From the NCBI RefSeq assembly GCF_000702325.1, contig NZ_KL370891.1, positions 704,917 to 768,916 of the forward strand: 64,000 bases of DNA, read 5' to 3'. The translations under genes were made by a program, and so were the position numbers. The notes beneath the pieces were generated by a model. That model was given only the letters and a program-made list of their open reading frames with translations, did no database searches and had not been told where the DNA came from. Shown here one piece after another: positions 1-8,017 of the stretch. Source of the DNA: Thiomicrorhabdus sp. Milos-T2. GTDB lineage: Bacteria; Pseudomonadota; Gammaproteobacteria; Thiomicrospirales; Thiomicrospiraceae. Within the stretch, counting starts at the first letter, position 1, and each line of letters starts with the position of its first letter.

Positions 1-292
1 TATTTTGTTCTACTGTCATATGCGGGAAAAGAGCAGGGTCTTGCAGGACTAAGCCTAAACCACGCTTTTCTAAGGCAACAACTTGCTGCTCTTGTGACCA
101 AATTTTTCCTTGCCAATAAATTGATCCGACTTTTAGAGGCATAACGCCTGCAATAGCTTTTATTAAACTTGATTTTCCGACCCCACTCGGCCCAACGACA
201 CCAAATATTTCACCCTTTCTTAAGGTCAAGTTTACGTTTTGACATATAGCTGTTTGAGAATGACAAAGTTGTAGGTTTTTGATTTCAAGCAT
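1..292 (-). CDS. ABC transporter ATP-binding protein (partial, N-terminal 97 codons)
   Basis: The reading frame starts at the ATG complementary to 290-292 and runs off the left edge of the window, so only the N-terminal part is seen. It contains a Walker A motif, GPSGVGKS, at about residues 34-41 and a Q-loop region (LVLQDPALFPHMTV) near residue 85, which identify an importer-type ABC ATPase. It would hydrolyse ATP at the cytoplasmic face to power a membrane transporter; the substrate cannot be told from this fragment, and iron, polyamine or thiamine importers are all possible. A Fur-like site lies upstream at 534-552, weakly suggesting metal transport. A mobile repeat (333-491) separates it from that site. 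Confidence 0.85.
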   Translation of the reverse strand, partial: MLEIKNLQLCHSQTAICQNVNLTLRKGEIFGVVGPSGVGKSSLIKAIAGVMPLKVGSIYWQGKIWSQEQQVVALEKRGLGLVLQDPALFPHMTVEQN

Positions 293-332
293 ATTCGTTA
301 CTCGCAATATTTTTATTTATCAGTTTGTATTA

Positions 333-491
333 GAGACCTTTGCACGAGAGTATGAACGAGTAAAAATGGTTAAAATTTACCCGATTTTTGTTGAAAAACT
401 TGCGAATAGCTAGCTATTCCCTGCGTTTTTCGCCGCAATCAGGCAAATTTTCCCTCATTTTTCTTTCGCACCTATCTCGTGCAAAGGTCTC
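333..491 (+). mobile_element. MITE-like inverted repeat, copy 1 (short form, 159 bp)
   Basis: The element starts GAGACCTTTGCACGAGA and ends with the inverse TCTCGTGCAAAGGTCTC. It is flanked by the perfect 5-bp direct repeat TATTA (328-332 and 492-496), the mark of transposition. The centre holds the 16-bp palindrome GAATAGCTAGCTATTC (404-419) and the two halves can fold on each other. There is no coding capacity. Same family as 10591-10821, 20348-20569, 26962-27120, 28592-28750, 50072-50331 and the more decayed copies listed below. Confidence 0.9.
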
Positions 492-492
492 T

Positions 493-791
493 ATTAGTTA
501 TATTAATCTTAATAGTAATTGATTGCAATATGTAATAATAATTATTCTCATTAGTATTTGGGTTTTAATTTTGTTATTTATTAATGATTTCATGGTTATT
601 AAAAGACTTTGCTATTTATTCTATTGAGTGAAAGCGGTAGATTAAATATTATTTTCAGATACTTAGGACTAATTTATGGCACAATAGCGCCCAAATTCAA
701 TGAGCCGTTACTCTCTATCGTTAAGAAAAAACGCTACGCTCAAAATCGCAGTTAAATTGTTAAGTTGCCATATAGTAATAAGGAAAAAATT
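493..791. other. AT-rich intergenic region upstream of the ABC-F gene
   Basis: About 300 bp between the MITE-like repeat and the ABC-F start. Apart from the possible Fur box I see no gene or clear hairpin. It must contain the promoter of the ABC-F gene, but I could not pick one -35/-10 pair with confidence. Confidence 0.5.
534..552. promoter_or_regulatory. possible Fur box
   Basis: A run of three NATAAT/ATTATN-like hexamers, AATAATAATTATTCTCATT, matches about 12 of 19 positions of the classical Fur consensus. It lies in AT-rich DNA between the divergent ABC ATPase and ABC-F genes, and is about 240 bp upstream of the ATPase start with a mobile element between. In DNA this AT-rich a match of this quality can occur by chance. 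Confidence 0.25.
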
Positions 792-2393
792 TTGATTTCA
801 ACAGCTAATATCACCATGCAGTTTGGTGAAAAACCTCTTTTTGAAGACATCTCAGTTAAATTTGGTAACGGAAACCGCTACGGTTTAATTGGTGCTAATG
901 GTTGCGGTAAATCGACCTTTATGAAAATTTTAGGGGGCGATTTAGAACAAACGGCGGGTACGGTGAGTATTGATGAAAATGAGCGTGTTGGTAAATTAAA
1001 ACAGGACCAGTTCGCTTATGAAGAGTTTAGTGTTGTCGATACCGTTATTATGGGTCAACCAGAGCTTTGGGAAGTAAAAAAAGAGCGCGATCGTATTTAC
1101 GGCTTGCCAGCTATGTCTGAAACAGAAGGAATGTTAGTTGCTGATTTAGAAGTTAAGTTTGGTGAAATGGATGGCTATACCGCTGAGTCTCGCGCGGGTG
1201 AATTGCTAATGGGGTTAGAGATTCCGGTAGAGCAACATTATGGCCCAATGAGTGAAGTTGCCCCAGGTTGGAAACTGCGTGTTCTTTTAGCGCAAGCACT
1301 GTTTGCAGACCCAGATATTCTGTTACTTGATGAGCCAACCAACAACTTGGATATTAACACGATTCGTTGGTTAGAAACGGTTTTGAATGAACGTAAAAGC
1401 ACCATGATTATTATCTCCCACGATAGACACTTTCTAAATAGTGTTTGTACTCACATGGCCGATTTAGACTATGGTGAACTACGACTATATCCTGGTAACT
1501 ATGATGAATACATGACTGCGGCAACGATGGCTCGTGAACAGCTATTATCAGACAATGCAAAGAAACAAGCTCAAATTGCCGAGTTAAAAACCTTTGTAAG
1601 CCGCTTCTCTGCAAATGCATCAAAAGCCAAACAGGCTACCTCACGTGCTAAGTTAATCGACAAAATTGAGCTTTCTGAAGTTAAGGCTTCAAGCCGTGTA
1701 AATCCGTTTATTCGTTTTGATCAGGATAAAAAATTATTTAGATTAGCGTTAGAAATCCAAAAGTTAAGTAAAACATACGACAACGATGGAGAATCTAACG
1801 AAGTACTTAAAAACGTTAATTTAATGCTAGAAGTCGAAGAGCGTATTGCGGTTTTAGGGGCAAACGGAATTGGTAAAACCACTTTGTTAAAATGTTTAGT
1901 GGGTGATGAAAAACCAACCTCAGGTATAGTGAAATGGTCTGAAAACGTTAAAGTTGGTTACTATGCTCAGGATCATGCCGATGACTTTAAAGAAGACCTG
2001 TCTTTATTAGAATGGATGGCGCAGTGGAAACAAGAAAGTGATGATGAGCAATCATTACGTGCGGTATTAGGACGTTTATTGTTCTCTCAAAAAGAGATTG
2101 ATAAATCCGTTAAGGTTTTATCAGGGGGTGAACAAGGTCGCATGTTGTTTGGTAAGTTAATGTTACAAAAGCCAAACGTACTGATAATGGATGAGCCAAC
2201 TAACCACTTGGATATGGAATCAATCGAATCTTTAAACTTAGCAATGGAAAACTTCCCAGGAACCATTATTTTTGTGTCGCACGATCGTGAGTTCGTTTCA
2301 TCTATTGCCACACGTTTATTGATAATGAAAGATGGCGGTATCGAAGATTTCCATGGTGACTTCGATTCTTACTTAAAAACACAAGGGCTTTAA
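792..2393 (+). CDS. ybiT: ABC-F family ATPase, YbiT-like (translation factor type)
   Basis: A soluble protein with two ABC domains and no membrane segment, close along its whole length to E. coli YbiT. ABC-F proteins bind the ribosomal E site and act on stalled or starting ribosomes. Walker A motifs are GANGCGKS (about residues 34-41) and GANGIGKT (about 356-363); Walker B DEPTN motifs are near 180 and 467; LSGGE signature near 443. The interdomain linker with basic and alanine-rich residues (about 250-300) is the P-site tRNA interaction motif region. I chose the TTG at 792 because AAGGA lies at 780-784 and the protein then begins like YbiT; a TTG at 765 is also in frame. Followed by a strong terminator. 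Confidence 0.93.
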   Translation: MISTANITMQFGEKPLFEDISVKFGNGNRYGLIGANGCGKSTFMKILGGDLEQTAGTVSIDENERVGKLKQDQFAYEEFSVVDTVIMGQPELWEVKKERDRIYGLPAMSETEGMLVADLEVKFGEMDGYTAESRAGELLMGLEIPVEQHYGPMSEVAPGWKLRVLLAQALFADPDILLLDEPTNNLDINTIRWLETVLNERKSTMIIISHDRHFLNSVCTHMADLDYGELRLYPGNYDEYMTAATMAREQLLSDNAKKQAQIAELKTFVSRFSANASKAKQATSRAKLIDKIELSEVKASSRVNPFIRFDQDKKLFRLALEIQKLSKTYDNDGESNEVLKNVNLMLEVEERIAVLGANGIGKTTLLKCLVGDEKPTSGIVKWSENVKVGYYAQDHADDFKEDLSLLEWMAQWKQESDDEQSLRAVLGRLLFSQKEIDKSVKVLSGGEQGRMLFGKLMLQKPNVLIMDEPTNHLDMESIESLNLAMENFPGTIIFVSHDREFVSSIATRLLIMKDGGIEDFHGDFDSYLKTQGL

Positions 2394-2433
2394 TCCTTTA
2401 ACCTATTTTATGTGAGTAATCTCATTACCCAAA

Positions 2434-2468
2434 GCCCGCTAAGGTATTAAAGCTTTAGCGGGTTTTTT
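2434..2468 (+). terminator. rho-independent terminator of the ABC-F gene
   Basis: Stem CCCGCTAA (2435-2442) with TTAGCGGG (2455-2462), 12-nt loop, followed by a T run (2463-2468). Confidence 0.85.
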
Positions 2469-2573
2469 GTTTTTGTTTTTGTATTTTCGTGAATAGGTGA
2501 ATAGGTGATTGGGTTATTACGTGAATAAGTAGTTTGGTAATTTAGTGCTAAGTAAAAACTAAAATTTTAATTA

Positions 2574-2585
2574 ACCAGGCCTGGT
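2574..2585. repeat. palindrome ACCAGGCCTGGT, copy 1
   Basis: Intergenic. Palindromy extends to 18 bp (2571-2588, TTAACCAGGCCTGGTTAA). Member of the window-wide 13-copy family. Confidence 0.95.
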
Positions 2586-2747
2586 TAATTTCTTCATCAA
2601 ATCCTAGTTAAAATTATCGTGAACTTTATTATTAACGTGATAGGGTAAATGTTGAAAGAGTTTTGCATTCATTTTTTACAAAGCTCTCAATTAAACTAAA
2701 TCGGTAATATTCAGCTCAGTTAAGTTAAGTTCGGCAAGGTTAAAGCA

Positions 2748-3542
2748 ATGAAAATACTCGCAATACAATGGAATCCCGTTTGGCAAAACTCTGCAGAGAA
2801 CCTAATAAAATTAGAACAAACCTTTGCAGAACAGTTAACGGATAAAACTAAAAATATCGACTTAGTTGTTTTGCCCGAAACCTTTCACTCAGGTTTTTCT
2901 ATGCAAGCCGAGCAGTATGCTGAATCGGTTGATGGCAAGGTGAGTCAGAAGTTATCAGAATTAGCTAAAACCTATTCAGTTGCGATTATTGCCGGTGTAG
3001 CGCAAAAGCAGGTTAGAGCAGGTTGCCATGGTCAACAAGCTCGGTTTTATAATCGTGCTTTAGCCTTTAATCGTGAAGGTCAGCAAATTGGAAGTTACAG
3101 CAAACAAAAACTGTTTAGCTACGCCAATGAACAACACTCCTTTATTGCAGGACATCAGCCCGAAATTGTTCAGCTAAATGGCGAACCCTTTGCCCTATTT
3201 ATTTGTTATGACCTGAGATTTCCCGAACTCTTTAGGGAGGTTGCTTCGCAGGTAAAAGGCATGATCATTATTGCCAATTGGCCACAATCTCGTCAACAGC
3301 ATTGGGAGACATTACTAAAAGCTAGAGCCATTGAAAACCAATGTTTCGTCATTGGGGTCAATCGCATAGGGCAAGATGGTAATGGCTTAAATTACATTGG
3401 CGGTTCTAGTGTGATTTCCCCACTGGGAGAAGTCTTAGCCTATGCAAATGAGCAGCAAGAATGGCTTAATGTAGAGATAGATTTGCAGCAAGTTAATGAG
3501 GTTAGGAAGCAATTTCCTTTTTTAGAAGATTGTCATATTTAG
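2748..3542 (+). CDS. carbon-nitrogen hydrolase, omega-amidase type (YafV/Nit2-like)
   Basis: A 264-residue nitrilase-superfamily enzyme, single-domain and cytoplasmic. The Glu-Lys-Cys catalytic triad is visible: E44 in LPETFHSGFS, K119 in YSKQKLFS and C153 in ICYDLRFPELFR. Length and motif spacing fit omega-amidases (YafV, Nit2), which hydrolyse alpha-ketoglutaramate and alpha-ketosuccinamate and so salvage transamination by-products. The start ATG follows an AAGGTTAAAGCA stretch that can serve as ribosome binding site. Convergent with the next gene, with a 22-bp palindrome between the two stops. Other amidase substrates are possible; the superfamily call is secure. Confidence 0.88.
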   Translation: MKILAIQWNPVWQNSAENLIKLEQTFAEQLTDKTKNIDLVVLPETFHSGFSMQAEQYAESVDGKVSQKLSELAKTYSVAIIAGVAQKQVRAGCHGQQARFYNRALAFNREGQQIGSYSKQKLFSYANEQHSFIAGHQPEIVQLNGEPFALFICYDLRFPELFREVASQVKGMIIIANWPQSRQQHWETLLKARAIENQCFVIGVNRIGQDGNGLNYIGGSSVISPLGEVLAYANEQQEWLNVEIDLQQVNEVRKQFPFLEDCHI

Positions 3543-3552
3543 TGGCAAAACA

Positions 3553-3564
3553 ACCAGGCCTGGT
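3553..3564. repeat. palindrome ACCAGGCCTGGT, copy 2
   Basis: Lies between two convergent genes. Palindromy extends over 22 bp (3548-3569), ending in GTTT/AAAC, so as RNA it would form a 9-bp stem with a GGCC loop and might also act as a bidirectional terminator. Confidence 0.95.
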
Positions 3565-3578
3565 TGTTTGCTTAGATT

Positions 3579-4127
3579 TTAATTGGCAATTTGTTTAGTG
3601 TTATTTAATGCTTTTAAGGCGTTATTAATTGATTCTTTTAAATAATGCGGATAAAAGTCATAAGCGCCAGAAAGCAGTTGGTCAGTAATGACATCTCCTT
3701 CACCATTAACAAAAATCACCACGGGCAAACTGGTTAGATTGTATAAATCTTTAAACTCCTCATTTGGCATTGCATCGCCATAAAAATCAATGGTAGTTTC
3801 ATCTACGTTGACATTAATCTCAGTCATCAAAACAAAACCCTCTAAATCCCCCGAATACAACATCGGAACAATCGCTTCATCTTTTAAATCTTGGGTAGAC
3901 TTTAAGCCCTTGGCTGAAAACAAAATGGCAATGGGAATATTTTGTTTCAGTGCCTTTTTACCCAATTCTTGCAAATTAGTCGCAATTGGCAAAACGCTAG
4001 TATCGCTATAAGCATTAACTGAAAACAAACTCGAAAACAAAAGCGAAATTACCACACCCCGAAAGAGGGTATAAAGGCCTGGTAAAATCAAAATTGATTT
4101 AAAAGCCCGTTCTTTAAATATATTCAT
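3579..4127 (-). CDS. exported thioredoxin-fold protein lacking the CxxC active site
   Basis: A 182-residue protein with an N-terminal hydrophobic segment (about residues 10-42), so exported or membrane-anchored. The rest resembles thioredoxin-like proteins of sulfur oxidisers (SoxW-like): a beta strand IAILFSAKG where thioredoxins carry WCxxC, and the cis-proline segment TSLPVVIFVNGEGD. The two active cysteines are absent, so it cannot be a dithiol oxidoreductase. Possible roles are a chaperone or a scaffold; I do not know its function. It stands alone, convergent with the nitrilase gene and followed upstream by a palindrome copy at 4184. Confidence 0.7.
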   Translation of the reverse strand: MNIFKERAFKSILILPGLYTLFRGVVISLLFSSLFSVNAYSDTSVLPIATNLQELGKKALKQNIPIAILFSAKGLKSTQDLKDEAIVPMLYSGDLEGFVLMTEINVNVDETTIDFYGDAMPNEEFKDLYNLTSLPVVIFVNGEGDVITDQLLSGAYDFYPHYLKESINNALKALNNTKQIAN

Positions 4128-4183
4128 TATGTTAATCCTTGAGGTTAGAAAAAACCAAATACCATCATGTGAATAATTATATT

Positions 4184-4195
4184 ACCAGGCCTGGT
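4184..4195. repeat. palindrome ACCAGGCCTGGT, copy 3
   Basis: Intergenic, 57 bp upstream of the thioredoxin-fold gene. Palindromy extends to 16 bp (4182-4197). Confidence 0.95.
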
Positions 4196-4388
4196 AAAAC
4201 AGAAAATGACTTTATCGATAGAAATAATTTACACAGAAACGTTAACTGTTAATGGCTAAGCAGGGAATCGAAAGGCTGGAATAGAAAAGCGGGAAATAGA
4301 AAATCGAGAAACAGACAATGCTAAGTTAAGCTTTCTAAGTTAAGGAGAGATGAATTAAGAGGTTTAGATTAAGTCTGAAATTCTAAGT

Positions 4389-4427
4389 CTAAAACTAGGC
4401 AACGCAAATTGCTTTGCCTAGTTTTAG
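4389..4427 (-). terminator. strong hairpin downstream of fklB, probable terminator
   Basis: Perfect 14-bp inverted repeat CTAAAACTAGGCAA (4389-4402) and TTGCCTAGTTTTAG (4414-4427) with an 11-nt loop. It lies 50 bp beyond the fklB stop. The terminal U-rich tract is inside the stem, so it could work in both directions. Confidence 0.65.
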
Positions 4428-4477
4428 AAGTCGTGAGTTTTTAAAAAAACTTCGTGACTTCGTAGTTAATTATTTAA

Positions 4478-5098
4478 CTAAGCAACAATATCTAATAACT
4501 CTACATCAAATACTAAAGCAGAGTAAGGCGCGATTTTGCCGCCAGAACCTTGAGCACCATAAGCCAATTCTTGAGGCACATACAAACGCCACTTAGACCC
4601 TTTAGGCATTAATTGCAGGGCTTCTGTCCAACCCGCAATAACACGGTTAACAGGGAACTCAGCAGGCTGACCACGTTCTACAGAACTATCAAATACCGTA
4701 CCATCAATTAACGTCCCGTGATAGTGAGTCGAAACGGTAGATTCTGCAGTAGGTTTATCGCCAGTACCTTCAGTAATAACTTCATACTGTAAGCCTGATT
4801 CAGTCACAAACACACCCTCTTTTTTCGCATTTTCAGCTAAAAAGGCTTCACCTTCAGCCGCAGCCGCTTGAGCTTTCTCAGCCTGCTTTACTTGCATAAT
4901 ATCGTTAATTTCTTGAAATGCTTTAGCAAAGGCAGCATCATCAATTGGGCTAGCCACACCAGAAAGCGCATCCAAAACACCCGCAGCAACCGCTTCAGCG
5001 TTTACACCCTCAAAAGGGTCAGAAGTCAATTGATCACCCATTTGGCGACCAATACCATAACTGACGATGTCAGCAGAAGAAGTAAAGTTATGAGACAT
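4478..5098 (-). CDS. fklB: FKBP-type peptidyl-prolyl cis-trans isomerase, FklB type
   Basis: The 206-residue length equals that of E. coli FklB. Residues 1-90 form the alpha-helical dimerisation region (FKBP_N) and residues about 105-206 the FKBP catalytic domain with STHYHGTLIDGTVFDSS, GWTEALQLMPKGSKWRLYVP and LAYG, the usual ligand-pocket segments. It catalyses rotation about X-Pro bonds and assists folding. There is no signal peptide, so it is cytoplasmic. An AGGAC ribosome binding site lies just upstream of the ATG. Confidence 0.93.
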   Translation of the reverse strand: MSHNFTSSADIVSYGIGRQMGDQLTSDPFEGVNAEAVAAGVLDALSGVASPIDDAAFAKAFQEINDIMQVKQAEKAQAAAAEGEAFLAENAKKEGVFVTESGLQYEVITEGTGDKPTAESTVSTHYHGTLIDGTVFDSSVERGQPAEFPVNRVIAGWTEALQLMPKGSKWRLYVPQELAYGAQGSGGKIAPYSALVFDVELLDIVA

Positions 5099-5413
5099 AC
5101 TAAAAAGTCCTGTTAATTAAAAAAAGGGCATCTTAGCACAAATCAACAAACGTTACGAAAAGGGCAGGTTAATAACAAATAATCTACAAACGTAATAGAC
5201 TACGTACTTAAACTAGTAAGGAAGATTTTTATAGTGTAATATTCACAAAAGTGCTTTTTAACAGCAGCAAAAAACTACGTTAATAAAGCTTAACCTGTCA
5301 AAAAAACAGGCGTAGACAAAACAAAGGCAAAACAGCTTAAAAGCACCCCAATACAAAATAACAAGGCAATAGTGGCTTACAATAAATGTTAGATATAGAA
5401 ATATGGGGAATAT
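5099..5413. other. intergenic region with attC-like left boundary
   Basis: A 315-bp gap upstream of the secreted-protein gene. It contains a small hairpin (CCTGT/ACAGG, about 5296-5309) and, at 5358-5394, TAACAAGGCAAT followed by GTTAGAT, resembling the core pair of an integron attC site. No gene is seen. Confidence 0.45.
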
Positions 5414-6001
5414 ATGTTGACACTTAATAACTTTTTATTTACATGTATTTACCTTTCCCTCTCCTGGTTTTCATCTTTTTCGTTTGCAGACACTGACGGT
5501 AATTTCTGCATTGGTAAGGGGTATGTAGCAGTTGAATCTCGGGGAATGCATATAGATTCAGAAAAGCCTTCAGTTTATATTGTAACCGTTGGCCCTGAAG
5601 GTTTATCTGAACGCATGACTGTGATGGTACCTGATGATGATAGGAGCAGAGAGCTGAGGTGTGAGCCTGATAAAATCGTTGTCAGTAATGGGTATTTGAT
5701 CGAATTAGTTTCCACTGGTAGCCTAAATGTTAAGCGGACAAAGATTGATAGCGAGAAACCGTTCAGCAATACATATATTCCTTATGTGAGAGAGTCAAAG
5801 GTAGTATCTATACCATCAGATGATTTAATACATCGGTATTGGCTTGTCCTAAGTGCAGTGGAGCAGCAAGTTTCTGTTGATAACTATGGTGTCATTTATC
5901 ATCATTTTTCCGCGCGTGTTGTGCAGACCAATAAAAAGCATGGATTTTTTATTGGTTCTAGATTGTTGGCAGATGGTATAGATATTGAGACAGTTGATTG
6001 A
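5414..6001 (+). CDS. secreted protein of unknown function, possible integron-cassette cargo
   Basis: A 195-residue protein with a clear signal peptide (cleavage likely after residue 25, SFA-DTDG), so exported to the periplasm. I recognise no domain. Two cysteines (about positions 32 and 78) could form a disulfide. It ends 13 bp before an attC-like sequence (6015-6060) and a similar but weaker pair of core motifs lies just upstream (5358-5394), so the gene has the layout of a gene cassette with its own attC. An ATGGGGA sequence upstream of the ATG can serve as ribosome binding site. Confidence 0.7.
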   Translation: MLTLNNFLFTCIYLSLSWFSSFSFADTDGNFCIGKGYVAVESRGMHIDSEKPSVYIVTVGPEGLSERMTVMVPDDDRSRELRCEPDKIVVSNGYLIELVSTGSLNVKRTKIDSEKPFSNTYIPYVRESKVVSIPSDDLIHRYWLVLSAVEQQVSVDNYGVIYHHFSARVVQTNKKHGFFIGSRLLADGIDIETVD

Positions 6002-6014
6002 ATTAAAACAATAA

Positions 6015-6060
6015 TCTAACAAGGCATTGCAGCGGACAAGCCGCTGAATTCGGCGTTAAT
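6015..6060 (+). repeat. attC-like recombination site (truncated)
   Basis: TCTAACAAGGCATT (6015-6028), then the 6-bp inverted repeat CAGCGG (6030-6035) / CCGCTG (6041-6046), then GGCGTTAAT (6052-6060). The order TAACAA - CAGCGGAC - CCGCTGA - GGCGTTA is that of integron attC sites, but the terminal loop is only five bases and the last core box (GTTAATC) departs from GTTRRRY. It may be a relic or a minimal site. No integron integrase is in the window. Confidence 0.45.
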
Positions 6061-6131
6061 CTGCCTGGAAAATGTCCGCTAGTGATGGCTGATTTGGAGA
6101 TAAAACAGTCGACTGGATTAGGAGCAAATTT

Positions 6132-6536
6132 ATGGATTCAACTTCACCACATAAGACCCAAATGAATAAAAAAAGTTTGAGGCTTGGGCGCATTTTCTTA
6201 CTTACCTCTGTAGTACTATTCATCAGTGCATGTGATCAACTGTTCACTGACTCGCCCTTTGACGCAGACGGCAAGCTTACCACTGCTGAGCTGGGCTATT
6301 TTCTGGAGGGAATGAAAGAAGCGACAAACATCAGTGAAAAGGTGAACAGTTGTATCAAGACAGAGGCTGAACGTCGCGCAGAGATTGCTGGCGATCCGCA
6401 GACCATCGATCCGAAATCGCTGTCTCTGCCAGAGGAAAATTGGGTGCCTTTGGATAAGTCTGACAAACGGTTAATTTTGGCCCAGCTTATCGTGACCGAG
6501 GCCAGCGTATTCTGCACTGCAGGACGAGAAATGTGA
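6132..6536 (+). CDS. lipoprotein of unknown function
   Basis: A 134-residue protein with a lipobox (FISAC, cysteine about residue 34), so exported and lipid-anchored. The mature part has three further cysteines (about 68 and near the C-terminus) and no domain I know. The start at 6132 has a GGAG ribosome binding site at 6120-6123; a second in-frame ATG at 6162 gives a more usual signal peptide. Local GC is higher than in neighbouring core genes, and it lies between an attC-like site and an insertion sequence, which points to acquired DNA. Confidence 0.65.
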   Translation: MDSTSPHKTQMNKKSLRLGRIFLLTSVVLFISACDQLFTDSPFDADGKLTTAELGYFLEGMKEATNISEKVNSCIKTEAERRAEIAGDPQTIDPKSLSLPEENWVPLDKSDKRLILAQLIVTEASVFCTAGREM

Positions 6537-6586
6537 GCGTTTATCAACAGGACAAGCTGGTAGTAAAAGTAAAAGGGGTCAGTACC

Positions 6587-7856
6587 ACTGCTGTCCCACT
6601 TAGCTAAAATGAAAAAGCCTGAATCCATACAGATTGTTACAATGTAAGTACCACCAAACATATGTAATAACAGAGGATTCAGACTATGAGCTTTCATAAT
6701 ACAGTATTATCACAAGTCTTAAAAATGTTTCCGAGACTTGAATTTGAAAAGCTTTCAAGCATTCATGATGGGAAAAGACGAAGTGACGCTTTAAGTCGCT
6801 GGTCTCAATTTGCAGCCTTGGCGATTGGCCAGATAGGTGCACGCCATAGCCTTCGAGATATTGAAGCCACAATAGAGTCACAACCCCAACAGCAATATCA
6901 TTTAGGCAGCCAAAAAATAAAACGCACGACATTCAGTCGAGCCAATGAAAAGCTAGATTATCAGTTCTATTCTGACTTGTTTTCTAAGCTTTACAAACAA
7001 TGCTCTCAGCACTCACCAAAACATAATTTCAGATTCAAATCAAAGCTATTCTCGTTGGATGGTTCTCTTATTGATCTTTCCATGAAGCTTTTTCCATGGG
7101 CGGATTACAATAAGAAAAAATCAGCCATGAAACTGCATATTGGACTTGATCATGATGGCCTTATCCCAGCTTTTGCATCCTTAACAGGAGCCAAAGAGTC
7201 TGAAATGAAACAAGTTGATTTATGGAAGTTTCCAAAGGGAAGTGTACTCGTTTTTGACAAAGGTTATAACAACTTCAGCTGGCACAAAGCCTTGAGTTCA
7301 AAAGGGTTGGTATGGGTAACAAGAATCCGAGGCAATGCAAAGTATAAAGTTGTAAAAACGTTACCGACGACAAAAAACTTAAACATTATTTCTGATCAGA
7401 TCATTGAATACACTGGACAGAAATCCCTTAGAGAAAACTTACCCGCTATTCGCTTAGTGAATTATTACGACCCCGTCACGCAAAAAGATTATCAGTTTAT
7501 TACCAATCAAATGAACTGGTCAGCTCAGACAATTGCAGATATATATAAAGAGCGTTGGCAGGTAGAACTCTTCTTTAAATGGATCAAACAAAATCTAAAA
7601 ATCAAAGCTTTTTTAGGTAACTCTAAAAATGCGGTAATGACTCAAATCATGGCCGCATTATGTGTTTATTTGATTATCGCTTTTCTTAAGTTTCAATCAG
7701 GATCGAAAAAGAGTTTTCAGCAGATTTTAAGATTACTACAAATGAATCTATTTATTAGAAGGCCGTTAATAGAACTTTTGAAGCCACCACCTAATGTAGA
7801 AAACGTGAGGCCCCAAATGAGTTTAGGCTTGGTGAGAAATTAAGTGGGACAGCAGT
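6587..7856 (+). mobile_element. complete IS4-family insertion sequence
   Basis: Bounded by 16-bp perfect inverted repeats ACTGCTGTCCCACTTA (6587-6602) and TAAGTGGGACAGCAGT (7841-7856), 1270 bp long, and flanked by the 11-bp direct repeat GGGTCAGTACC (6576-6586 and 7857-7867). It carries one intact transposase gene. Length, inverted repeats and an 11-bp duplication are typical of IS4. The intact frame and perfect duplication indicate a recent insertion. Confidence 0.95.
6686..7843 (+). CDS. IS4-family transposase
   Basis: A 385-residue DDE transposase. An N-terminal DUF4372-like DNA-binding part (about residues 1-75) is followed by the catalytic domain with Asp in LDGSLIDLS (about 125), Asp in FDKGYNN (about 191) and Glu in YKERWQVELFFKWIK (about 294). 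This last segment fits the IS4 YREK signature Y-(2)-R-(3)-E-(6)-K exactly. It would cut and join the ends of the surrounding element. No frameshift or stop, so probably active. Confidence 0.95.
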   Translation: MSFHNTVLSQVLKMFPRLEFEKLSSIHDGKRRSDALSRWSQFAALAIGQIGARHSLRDIEATIESQPQQQYHLGSQKIKRTTFSRANEKLDYQFYSDLFSKLYKQCSQHSPKHNFRFKSKLFSLDGSLIDLSMKLFPWADYNKKKSAMKLHIGLDHDGLIPAFASLTGAKESEMKQVDLWKFPKGSVLVFDKGYNNFSWHKALSSKGLVWVTRIRGNAKYKVVKTLPTTKNLNIISDQIIEYTGQKSLRENLPAIRLVNYYDPVTQKDYQFITNQMNWSAQTIADIYKERWQVELFFKWIKQNLKIKAFLGNSKNAVMTQIMAALCVYLIIAFLKFQSGSKKSFQQILRLLQMNLFIRRPLIELLKPPPNVENVRPQMSLGLVRN

Positions 7857-7961
7857 GGGTCAGTACCCTTTTATTTTAAAAAATATTTTATCTTATTGAA
7901 TTTATTAAAGAATAATTATAATTTTCCTTTTATCAGGGATTTAAGGGTACTGACCCCTTTT
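7857..7961. repeat. right part of an inverted-repeat element split by the IS
   Basis: Removing the IS and one 11-bp duplication joins AAAAGGGGTCAGTACCC (from 6571) to an AT-rich stretch ending GGGTACTGACCCCTTTT (7945-7961), a near-perfect inverse of the start. The IS therefore landed in the left end of an older element of about 110 bp. GGGGTCAGT-type ends resemble small palindromic elements common in gammaproteobacteria. Confidence 0.7.
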
Positions 7962-7963
7962 CC

Positions 7964-7975
7964 ACCAGGCCTGGT
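7964..7975. repeat. palindrome ACCAGGCCTGGT, copy 4
   Basis: Intergenic, directly beyond the inverted-repeat element and 43 bp past the stop of the minus-strand DUF6508 gene. Confidence 0.95.
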
Positions 7976-8017
7976 TGGTTTAGTTCATTGATTTATTGAT
8001 TGGTTTGTCGATTGATT

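Larger units (their letters stand above)
2394..2747. other. intergenic region with terminator and palindrome
   Basis: A 354-bp gap. It holds the ABC-F terminator, a short imperfect tandem repeat of GTGAATAG (about 2489-2512), and one copy of the 12-bp palindrome at 2574-2585. No gene is seen. Confidence 0.6.
4128..4477. other. intergenic region between two minus-strand genes
   Basis: A 350-bp gap holding palindrome copy 3, a purine-rich stretch (about 4260-4350), the strong hairpin at 4389-4427 and a fragment of the accacgaagacac-type repeat at 4450-4469. No gene is seen. Confidence 0.6.
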
